A stretch of DNA of 64,000 nt from Phoronis australis (Eukaryota > Phoronida > Phoronidae). The stretch is taken from assembly GCA_002633005.1 (NCBI GenBank), contig NMRA01000127.1:566438-630437 (forward strand), given 5' to 3'. The stretch's first letter is position 1. The number at the start of each line of letters is the position of its first letter. The notes below the pieces were generated by a model. That model searched no databases, had not been told where the DNA came from, and saw nothing but the letters and a program-made list of their open reading frames with translations. Shown here piece by piece: positions 50,501-62,500 of the stretch. The translations under genes and the position numbers were made by a program.

Positions 50501-53500
50501 TGTTGACCAGTTTGAAAGCTTCTATTTTTCAAATATTTTGACTCTTGGTGTCTTATATGCCCAATAAGAGAGTTGAATGTTTATTTTAATAAAGTAATGG
50601 TCATTCAGTTTCATTTATGGATGTTCATCAAGTGGTCTCGAGTTTTTACATGTTTTGTTGAAGTCTCGGATATGGTGCTGTCTGCAGTGGCTTTTGTTAC
50701 AGTTCAGTTACAGCATCATTCTAATAACGGTGGTCGGTGTGCATTTTTGTAGTAAATCAGGAGATTCTTTGGGCATTTACAGCTTGTTTGTTAACTTTAC
50801 ACTCTATTTGTTTAGAAATAACAACTGAATTTCTAACACTTTGTTTAATCTCAATATGTAGTATATGTCATGTCAAGTAACCTCCTGTCAGTGACTAAGT
50901 ATTAGAAAGTCTTAGTGTACAAATGTAACTGAAGGTGTCACTGGTGAACCTTTTTCAAATTTCAAATCTCATAAACTCTGAGTATGAAAACTTGAGGCTG
51001 GCTTCCACGCCATCATTGGTCGTTATCTGTGGTTATGGTATAAAATTTATAATTGCGTTTTGGGTGTCGGGGAAGTGTGGATATACAAAAATAAATGATA
51101 TTGTTCACTGTTTTCATTTTCTAACAAATTTTAATGCTGACACTAACCCTTGTGTAATCCAGCGTCAGTTGTAGAATGCATTTTGGCCATTAGCATTGAA
51201 TAATGACCGTGTAATTCTTTAATACACAACGCTGTCCTCGTTTCTTTTTAAAAACTATCCCCAAAAGATCTGAATCACACAGGCGAGTATGTATCGCTTT
51301 GAAGTATGTGGTTAATAGCTTTATTTAGCAAAATAACCTAGCAAGTTCCCTGCAGTTAAACTCTAAATATAATTCAGGATGGCTTTGTGAATAATGATTA
51401 ACAAACAAGTGAATGCAACTCATTTGCAAAAATTTATGTTTTTTTCTGAAAATTTATATACTTGTTTTTAGGCACTTCAAAGTTTGTCTAGTATTTTTAT
51501 GGCAAATACATGACACTGGTATTATCTTGGATATTTAGTGTTGTTATTATTAATATTACTTTCATATTTCAAATATTTTACTGTGGTACTCAATTTATTA
51601 GTGATAGTTTACAATACAAGAGGAGTAAAGAAACTGAAATACAAATAATCAAGAATGCATAAACAACAATCCTAACATTGTCTGTGAAGCTGTTGGTGAG
51701 TGCAAATATAGCATCTGGTGTCTCGTGTGCTTTCAGTGGATGGGAAAAGTTTTGAAGAAAACAACAACAAGCCGCTAATACACCCTGGCACAAGTTCAGG
51801 TGAGTGTTTTTTTAAAATTTGCTTTAATGCACTGTAAAAAGACGATAGCGTTGTTAAACCAGTCTGGAAGAACTTTACCATTGGGATACACCAGCGCTAC
51901 TCACTGCCACCTTAACTGTTTCTGCCAGCATCCTGGAGCGGGCCACAGGACAGGTTTATCTGGTCCAGATCCATCGCTATTCTGTAACTTGAGATGTTGT
52001 GGTGTTCTGCACACGCATGCACACATGGGTATGCGCACGCCCACACACATATACATAAGCGGGGCCCAAGGGTCTGTTTTGTGAAAAGTGAATTGAGACT
52101 CAAGTCAGAAATTTGGTCTTGCCCACTACACAACTATTTACGGAAATAATCAAATCACCTTTGAATAAAAGTGCAAAGTCTTTGTGAGAATATGCAAATA
52201 GCTGCTAATTACCGAGATAATTTCTATAAATTATCGCTAGCCTGTGATGGGCTCGTAAATACTTGACTCATAAATACCTTAAGTTTATTCAGCAGTTTTG
52301 AAGAGGGAACTGCAATACCAAATTTCTTTCTTAAAGTGCTTAAAATCACCATTTACCTTGTTTTGACGAGTGACTACATTGTCAGCATCATTAAACCTTC
52401 CTTTATAGCACTGCACATCACAACTGGGAATTCAATATCCTAAAAACAAGAGAATACGAGAAAGGTGACTTTAATTGAAACATGCCTAGCTCCAAGGACT
52501 TGAGCATAATGTATGAACGTGCCTAGCGAAAGTGTGTCATGTCTACTAAAACACGAGTTTGTACAAATTTGTGCTATATGCGCGCTTCTCTGATGTCTCG
52601 CAAGAAAGTGAGAAGAGCCACTGCGTGCTCAATTTCTGAGTTGTCACCAAAAACACATCTCTCCATTATGTATTTATTGCTCCATAAACTTCGGGGAAAA
52701 CGAACGGCAATATCTGACATCTTTTCACAATAAGCACAATGAAGGATGACTACTTTTGTGATTGGTCCCTCCTCCCCACTCATTAAATGCTCGTAACTAC
52801 AGATTAGCTAATAATGTTTGCAGGTGTTTTAATTCCACAGCTGATCAACAGCTGGGGTTGTTTTTGGTGTTTTTGATGTGGAATTGGTGGTTTAGGCACT
52901 TAGTCGTCACTTTCATGAAACATGTCCCTAAATGCAATATCTGTTCTCAACTGCTGCCTGTGGTAACTCGCCAGTTCACAGGCTCTGCTATTCAGAATCC
53001 TCAGGTGGTAATAAAGCACTCTGATGTTGTATTTAGTCACTCAGTCCAGCTGGGACGGTTGTATGACTAAAAGCATGGTTCACAAAGAATTTCTTTCACT
53101 GACCTTGCATGTCAATTTCAAAAGGCGCATATTGTGGGTGAACACCACCGGTGATATGTCTTCAAAATTCTAGACTAGTTATCACCTCTAAGCCCAAAAT
53201 GTGTTTAATGATTACAGCTGCACTGTTGGCGTGTTGTTTCATTTTTTGAAGCGCTTGTGGTTCTGTTGCCTGAAACCTGCAGCCTTAGTTTTGGAATTCA
53301 TAAAACATTGATTACTCAAAATCATAGTGACTTTTTTAAGCTTGTTCAGACTAGCAACATTCTTGGCCAAAAAGTTACGAAAGCATCAAAATGGCCGACA
53401 CCAGGCAAGACTAACCATCAAAGTACAACAGAATTTGCTTTAAATTCGCTGTTGGTCAAAACGATTTGAATTGAGCACCACATCAGTATTTGTTGAGTCC

Positions 53501-56500
53501 TGTGAGTCGGGATAAGTATATAACATTTTATGTACACTGATTTTCCTGCTGCTGCTAAAAGCTGGCAAAAAACAACGTTTTGCTATTAATTGTTGAAGTG
53601 AATAAAAAGCAACAGGCAGACAGTTATCTACCTAATGACACAATTATAGTGGACGTGAAAGTGCTGGTAAGTTTATGTAAAGCTATGATTCCCATACAAT
53701 GTTCAAAATACAACTGAAATACTTATCTATTCACGACTCAGCACAAATTGCCGTCCAGATCTTTCTATCGGAAATTTCCATTTGTCACGATTACTGTTAT
53801 CTATCTACGTATTCCATACAACTTCATACTTATAGTTTCTGCAAATTTGCAGTGGTCGAATGACAAGGTTAAAATATGACTGGAACTGTGGCACTGAGTA
53901 ATGTTGGTGATGCAAATGCAATTTTTGATTGGAAACTGAAAAAATTCTCGCTTCTCCCAGTTCTGCAAAAGTGTGGGCTACAAAGTTGAACATGCTCAAC
54001 CTCTGTGCAGCTTATTGGTTGACAGCTGCAAATCCTCACGTGGCATGTTGCAGAGTCATTCGTACATGCAATTTTGATGTCGGCCGATGCGTCTCGAGAA
54101 TTCGTACGACACAGTTGGGCTTTGTGCATGAACCAGTTTTCCTTGAATTGGTTGCATAAATTTCAGTGAGAGTCATGTTAACCCAAGAGTTTACTGCATA
54201 GTTTTGTACTTATCTTTTGTATATACTATACTGACACTAATCTGTTTCTTATTGGCAATTGTACAAAGCTGGTTAAATAAACGTTTTCTGAAAGTTTGAT
54301 GCAAACTCACACAAATTCAGGCCAAATGCATCCATTCTCTGTTGCACATTGAGCAAAAGATTCTGCCATGAGTTTAATCAGTTTTGTTCGCAGGAAATCC
54401 TGCTGCCAAATTATTCTTGTTTTTGTAAGCACTCTAATTAGTTTTATCTTTCTGATTTATCCACCTCTTTTCTGTTAATATTTTATTTTTATGCTGACTC
54501 CCATTTGCACTTTGTTCAAAGCAGTCTATCGAGATGATAAAATATATCCAAGTTCGGACATAAATCATTGCCAAAATAAGTCTTTCAATTTTCAAAGGCA
54601 ACTTTGTTGTGAATGCCCACAGTTTCTCAAAATAGTGTTTGATGGTAGCTGTTAAAGAATTTGAAAAGGACAAAGCATTTGTTAGGTGCTTCTTGTCTTT
54701 TATGGAAAAATGGAAAATTAATATAGTTCGTTATTCGGTAATAGTCTGATATAACGTGCCCGATTTTTGAGAACCAGTTTTCTTCACTGAATAACGGGCA
54801 TCAAACGGTTCTCAAAATACTGGCACGTTATATCAGGCTATTGCCCATATTGTGTCCTAAATTGGTGAGATTTTACCACAGTTAAGGTTTACAAGGTGTC
54901 GTGCAACTGTCTTCTGTGACACTATAGATTCTGATTGAAAGGCCATCTTCTTTTTCTTTTTGCTTTTCTGTAGCCTCCAACCCAAAGCCACTGGAGGTCA
55001 ATGTAATTGAAGACAAACCCTTTCGTTCATCTTCGCTTTCGCCTCAAACTGGTAAGACCAATAGACACAAAGCTTGTGAATATGAACAAACTGATGTTTC
55101 TTTTTTCAATTTTGACTTGAAATTCATGACAGTCAAGACCGCCTTCATAATTTTCATCACCTAAGTATACTAATTGGCATGCTAAGAGCAGCTCTGTTCT
55201 ATCTCTCTCTCTATCTAACCATTTCCCTTGGATTTAATGTTGGATTTTCCTCAATTTGTTGACATCTTGCATAAACATTGTTTGGCTGTATATTTCATGG
55301 TATGGGTAGCTCTACTTGGCAGAACCAGTGGAATGGGATGATTTCGACCCTACCTGTGAGATCTAGGCTGCGATATTACGATGGTCAGAGTTCAGAAACG
55401 ACAAGCAGCTACAAGATTCTGAAGAGTTCTTTTTTGTTAATAATTTTAACATTCATCTTTAGGTGTGTGGAAGTCGAATAGCAACGCACCTTTCTTGCCA
55501 ACAGAACAACAAGATTTTCACGACAGGGGAGACAACTCGTTAAAAGACATGTCGCACATTTGGGCGCCATCAGGGAATGGCACGCTTAAAAAAGAGTACA
55601 GACCGATACGACTTGATACCTCATCGTTAGCCAATGGAAAAAAGGTAATGAGTGGTTTGTTCAGGGCTTGGAATTTTCCGCGGAAACGCGGATTTCCGCT
55701 TTTTTCAAATGTTCTGTCCGCGCATTTTATTATATTTCCGCGTAAAAAAAATCGGATTTGATATAAAATTTCTGTGGCAAATTCCTATCTTACCGCGGCA
55801 TTGCAGACGACGTTCACCTCGAAAAGCGGAAGTTGCTCTTTATGTAGCGCGCATGATTTGGGCCGGCTCTAAAAGTTTCCGCGTTTTTCGTCATTGGTCG
55901 TTCCAAGCCCTGTTTGTTCTTGTGTTCTAAACATATTGCTTCTACAAGTAGATTTTTTTCTCATCACTTCAAGCACATGCAGATCTTTTAGTAAAATTTG
56001 TTACAATAACTTTTAAGTGACACGCGGAGCATTTGATGGTTATGTTTTTTATTATGTGTGTTAGACGACTGGCATACATTTTTTCAAACTATGACAGTCG
56101 CAACTAGAAATTACCTTTTGTTGACATTTTTGCTTTTCATGTTAGGTTGTGATTTGTTCACAGTTTTTGTTCTAAATGGAAGAATTAATACCCAGCCACT
56201 GTTAAGTGTTTTTGTGTGATCCATTGGTTTTGTATATTGAATTGAAGGTTGCATTCCATTGGCTTGTTTCTCAAAGAGTCAACAGCTAGAAGTTGATGTT
56301 TTTTGGCTTTGGCTTTTAACCTGCTCCTGTGTAGGCAACGGATTTCCGTCTTTAGGCTTTGAGTTGAAGACAGGTTATCTGACTCTTGGCCTAAAATAAT
56401 TGTGCGCGGTCTGGTACACTTTGCACCAAATGTGTGCAGGCCGCTGAGGTAGGCCCACTGCCCTGTTTACTTGGAACTATTTTTATGCTTTATTAATACA

Positions 56501-59500
56501 CAGCTTCAGGCTAAGACATTAGTAGACTGATTTTTAGCCAAACGTCAAAAGACAATAGTCTCTTCGAGAAACTCCCCGGGGTTTAAAACTTTACGAGCCC
56601 AATGTCTGTTTCAGCCCATTTCCCCCCAGCCTAGCCCTGTAGCACCACCTGTACCAGCCCAGCCTAATTTCGCGTCTTCAGAGACGAGCACATTATCTTC
56701 TCTGTCCTCGCCAGGTGTTAATCCTCCACAGACTTTCAGGTAAAACATCACAGAAATAAGTGATGAATATTCTTTGACACTTTCCTCGCTTTGCATTAAA
56801 GTTATTGTCCTTTTATGTTTCATCAACTGTTCATTGCCAATTCGTTATGAATATTGCTAATTTTACCCGCATTAATTAATTGAAGTGATAATGTATGTCG
56901 GTTTGCCTGTTGTGTTAGTCTTGAAATATTTTCTCTATTCGTGTGATATTTTGGCAATGGTGGTGTTTTCTCATTGTGTGAGAAGTGCAGATGAAAGGTG
57001 TCGTCAATTGAAAGATGTCGCATAAATTGTATTTTCTGTAAATTGCAACCAACTTTGGGGTTTTTTACATGTCAAATTTTCCAACTTCATAAAACACGAA
57101 TTCAAACTGTGACAGCCATTTTCGTTATGCTACTCAAAAGGAAAAAATATTTTAGTTCAGTTTATTTTGAAAAAAGTTGATGTGTTGAAAAAGCAATAAT
57201 GAATTTTTACTAAACTTGTTACGTTGAATTTAATTTTCTGAATTTCTTTTATCTAAAATGAAGAAAAAAGAGTACTTTTAATTTCTTGTTTTCTATGTGA
57301 AGTCCTTAGTTTGACATCCCTGCTAATTGCAGTTCGGCGGCCGGTATACAGTTGTCTAATACGTCCAGTCACTTGCCAAAGAGCCAGTCACCAACCGTGA
57401 CGTTGCTCCAGAAAACTAGAGGTGAGAACGACGGGGCACGCTTCACGCATGACACGTAACATATTTGTTTTAGGTCGACTGAATCATTGCATCGGGTGAT
57501 GTTCCTCATGAGTGTAACAAAACTGGTGAACGTGTGGCAGTTTTGTTAGTTGTCATTAGAAACTCTGCCCGTTTCACAACCCTTTGTACTTAGTCAATAG
57601 ATTTGTAACCTAATGGCTATCATCGAGAATCCTGTTTATCAGGAAGTGCGATCTAAGGTCCTCTTATGTGGAGCTGAGCAAGGAATGCATAAGTGATAGC
57701 TTTGTTGGAATAAAATAAATTGATATATCGTGGACTGAAACTGGTGATTTTGCAAACAGTTTGGCTTCTAAAATTGAATTCCTTGCAAAAGTAATTTCAA
57801 TTACGATCATTTTTACTCACCGAAATAAGATAAAAATTTGGCAAAATAGATGCTTTAGGTTTTGGTTACCTGTTGATGAATTGTTGTTGGCAGTAATTCA
57901 TTGAACAGTAGTGTATGATTGGCCTGTGAGTCATGCCAGATAATAGACCCTAGGATTGCTTAACTATGCATTGGCTTGATATCTGGATTTAACGTTGATT
58001 TAGAAACCCCTGTCTCCTGGAGTTGAAAACAAACGAGAAGTCTACTTGTTTATAATCTGTTTCAGTGAAAATTTTTGCTGGCGTAGAAGGGTTGCCAAAC
58101 ACGACCAAACTGTTTGGCAGAGTTTGCTTCTATAGACTGGTTGCCAAACATGTCAAAACGTCTGCAAACTCTGGGCTTAGTCAAATTCCAACCAAAACCC
58201 TTTAGAGTTTGCCAAAGTGTACAGGGGACTATATCAAAGAAACTGCCAATGAATATGTCCATGACAACATACAAAATAGAGCTGCACCTCGAGATTTTGT
58301 ATGAGATGCGTCAGGCAACATTGCCAGATGTTCAGTCAGTTTTGCTTGCAAGAGAGGTTGTTGTCAAATAACTTCGATCTGTAACGTAGAATTAATGGTT
58401 TATAGAATATTTGAACATTCTAAGTGTTGGTGTTTTTGTCAGTACAAAAATGTTCTGTTTATCTCAACTCTTGAGCCCCCGCCTATGTATAACATTTTGT
58501 TCGCAAGATCATCAAGTGTTCCTTGATTTGCATGTATGTTGCGTTTTCACATTTCAAGCACCAAATTTTACATGGCTGATTGCGTGCTGCCAACCCTGAA
58601 AGGCTGGACTCATTCTTGAAAAAGATTGACCCTGCTTGAAACTATTGATTTTTTGCCAACAATAGCACATCGCAATCGCCTTTACCAACAGCTTTGACGT
58701 TCAAAGTTATCTGTAATTAAGAAGTTAAAAGTTTGAACAAATACCTCGAAGAAACCGTTTGGTGGCTTGTGAGTTTTGTGGCGTAATCCGCATGCTGACA
58801 GTTTTTGTTGGTGCATGACTATTTCAGATGATGTTCCGTCCCCACCATCGTATATTGGTAAGATGCTCGAGGGATAACAATGGATTGCCTCTTTAACCTT
58901 AAAGTGACTTGGTCACCGAAGTTGTCCAGAAACTATGAATTTCGATTACTGCTTTTTGACCTTTTATTTTATGGAAGACGCTGCTATTCTGAGATTTTAT
59001 CACCAGTTTTATAAGAATTTGTGTGTCGTTTTTGAGCAACTTGAAGATATTTATGAAAAAATAATGTGTTAATACAAACAGAACTTACTGGTCAATTTTC
59101 AACAATTTGTGACCAGCAATGGCAGCATTTTCTCTTTTGTGTGGATCTGAAATGCAAATGTTAACATTTTCTTTTTGGAATCATAAACTATGTTGCAAGT
59201 CACTTTTTAAGCCCCAATAACACTGCTCTAATCGTGACCAATAACCATTCCCTTGTTCATTAATATGGTATTTCTCCACTTATTAGCACAAAAATAATTA
59301 TGAAAATGGTCATTTTCTATTTTTCAAAGACTGATTACCTTTTGGAAAGTAATGCGACTTTTAACAACTTTTGTTTCATGACGCCAACAAACTACAATGC
59401 CTGCTTGCAATGGACTGAGATGTTCTTAATCATCACTTTTGTAGAGAAATTTAACAAAATAGAATTTCACTTATCGGTTATATTGTGTGCTATGTAAGTG

Positions 59501-62500
59501 AAGAATTATCGGTATATCAGTTGGCATGCTCTGCTGCTTGCTGCTTTTGGCCAGTTTCAATGCTTTAACCGCTTAATGTTGTTACTGATCAGCACTGTCT
59601 TTTGGCCAGTCACACGCTAGTTTTAGCAGCTTTTAGGCAAGGAAATAGACGGAGACTGTTTCCGCTGGAGCCATTAATTTGTCAAAGAAGATACAAGTAA
59701 TGAAAATTTGGGAATTGAGCCGACTTTAACTCTCAATATGAGGAGAAAGAAACACTTGCCAAAATGGTGCCCAAGTCACCAGTGTATTGTCACAACAGTA
59801 TCGTCTGCTTTTGTATAACCACCCACATTTGTCATTTTCAGTTCGACAACATACACCTATCTAGAGTTTCATCAAACTTTGTCAAATATTTATGGTCTCT
59901 TGGTTTTGTTTTCAAACAATCAACATTTTCAGTATCGTGACACCAACTACATTCATTTGTCAGCACAAGTTCAAATCCTGCACCTTTTGGGTTAGAGATT
60001 ATATCTTACCTATTTTTGTGTTCAGTTAAGGATTCGGAAGTTAGTTGTGAGTTGCTACCAACAAAAGTTTAATGTGCAATGCAATGGCATTTCGCAGATT
60101 AGATTCAAAGACCTTGTTATCAAGTCTAAGGGAATGGGTGAACTTTGCTGGTTCAGAGTTGAAGTATTGCTTTGCAGTAGACTTGACACATGTAGATGTA
60201 GTACCTTAACGTTTTAACTTTGACGAATTTTCTTTAAGGAGTTTTAATTTGTTTGAATTGATGTTGAATGCCACAAGCAGTTTCTGGTCATATATCTTTT
60301 GTCTTATTCTTTTAGGAACAAAACTACTTAACACTAAATGTGGTCGTGCGGGGTATTTTTTCACCTTTTTGTAGAAATCTAATGTTACTTGATTGCACTC
60401 ATTATTTTTATAAACTTTATTTTGAGCGAGCATTGCTTCAACTGTGTTTTAGTTTATTTCTTTGCATAAGCATCGGAAATTTTGGTGTGTTTGTGTGAAT
60501 TTTGTTGTTCATTCATAAAGCAGTCACATGACCTATTCCCTTTGTCTGCTTCACACAGCGGGTGAAATCCCCAAGGGGGCTGTTTACGTGGGCTCCAAGG
60601 AGATGGTGGATGGTGACGTCAAACACACGGACACGTTCTACATGTTACCAGCTCATGAGCAGACGGTCACGCGCACCATCACAGAACACAAGGCACCAAA
60701 GTATGGCGGCATTGGCCCCGTTGAGGAGGAAACAGGTGTACCTACGGGATTGAGATCTGTAAGTAGTCCAGTCTATGTAGGGACTTGGAAAGGATTTCTT
60801 GGCCACTATATAGGGAACCTTTCAAGTGGGAAATGGACAAAAACATTATTTGTAGGTAATTTGATACATCGCTTTAATGAAAATCGCCATGACTGCTGTC
60901 GCAGTTGGCTTGAAAATATACTGTTTCTTTGTTACTGTAATTTGTTTACCTTTATTCTACAAGGTGTCCCCGGCTTATTTTGGGTTTTGTTTTGAGAGTA
61001 TCTTCTTAGCTCAAGAATGTCATTACTCAAAACTAATCCATGTAGCGCTTGTGTCAAGAAACAACTGCAGTACAAGGATTGCCCCTCACGTAGTTTGTCC
61101 AGACGTACTCTGAGACAATGAGCACATCTTGGCTCTCCTTGAACTAAAAGTCTACCCCTCTGGGGCACAATGAATGCGGGTCAGTCACAATTCAACCCAT
61201 TAGAAGTCAGGGATGATCTGTGGAATATCTGTTGTTTCAACATCATGACTTTGCCGTGAACATACTGTTGTTTCGTAGTCGACACTCAAGTGGAACCGTA
61301 AACTAGTAAGCTATTGGTATTACATCACACACACACACAAATCAAATATACACCCTCCTCGTCCCCTCTCACTTTCTGCTTTGCACAGTATGTGAAGTCA
61401 GTGCTTTGCAAATAAGTTGCTTCGCAATTTATGTTTGTGTTACCAAAAAGTTGCCACTGTAGGGCAATTATTGAATGCACTGTGCACTGGAAGTGATACT
61501 AACTTGGTGTTGTTTAAAGATGCCCTTTCATACATGTTCACTAGTTTTGGTTACAGAAAGAGTTTTGTCAATTGAAACTCATTACTAAAATAGAAACATT
61601 ACGTAAATTACTGTCCTACTTTTATTTGCATTTTTGCGGGCTTTTCAGAAAAGAGGTTTTCAATGCCGTGAAACTGTGACGGCCATTTTGTTGCTGCACC
61701 ACCAAAAATTATTCAAAAAAGATGTACTTAATTCAGGTTATTCTGATAACATTTGATTACGCGTTGAAAGATTGTTTAAACTGGATTGATTTGCAGTCAA
61801 GATTGCTTTAATGTGAACTTTTTAAGTGACTGAAAAGAAGCGTAAAGAAAACCTATAGTGTTAATGCCCTGGAAAATATTACCATTAATTATTAAAGAGC
61901 TATAAATCTTACTCGCTAAATTGCAGTGAAAAAATTACCCTAATTGATCAACATCCTCAGAACTTCATTTTTTGAGAAATGTGTGAAACAAAACTCTACA
62001 AAGACATTCGGCCACACTACACTAAATCGTAGTCTTTCCACCCTTTGCAGTAATACCCTTTTTCTTTTCATTGTTTACAACTTTAACCTTTTTGTTGCAC
62101 AGTTTACTTTTTGCTATGAAACTCTAAAATTCACTATTACCTTTTACCAAACAGCTGGCAAAGCAAACCTCAGTGTGTGTTCATACTGTACAATCATCGG
62201 GGTTTTGAATTGTTAGCATTGGCTCTAATTTGTCTTGCGAATATCGCATTTTTTATATCGAACGCCTCTGCTTATTTTTAAGCAAACTTTTGCAGATTAT
62301 TCCATGATTGTGTTTATGGTGTTTAAATGTAATTCTTTGAAATGCATGCACTAACGAGTCTTCAATTTCACATACAGTATATATCAGGAAAGTGAAAATC
62401 TCACTCAGCCAAATTCCCTGCCAAAGTAGATCTCAAAAAGATGATTTTCATCTTTAGTTTTTATAAGTAGCATAAGGTTGTACTGCACAGCTATCATCAA

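Noticed and set aside
59967-59980. tRNA B-box-like GTTCAAATCCTGC
   Set aside because: No A-box, acceptor stem or cloverleaf could be built around it.
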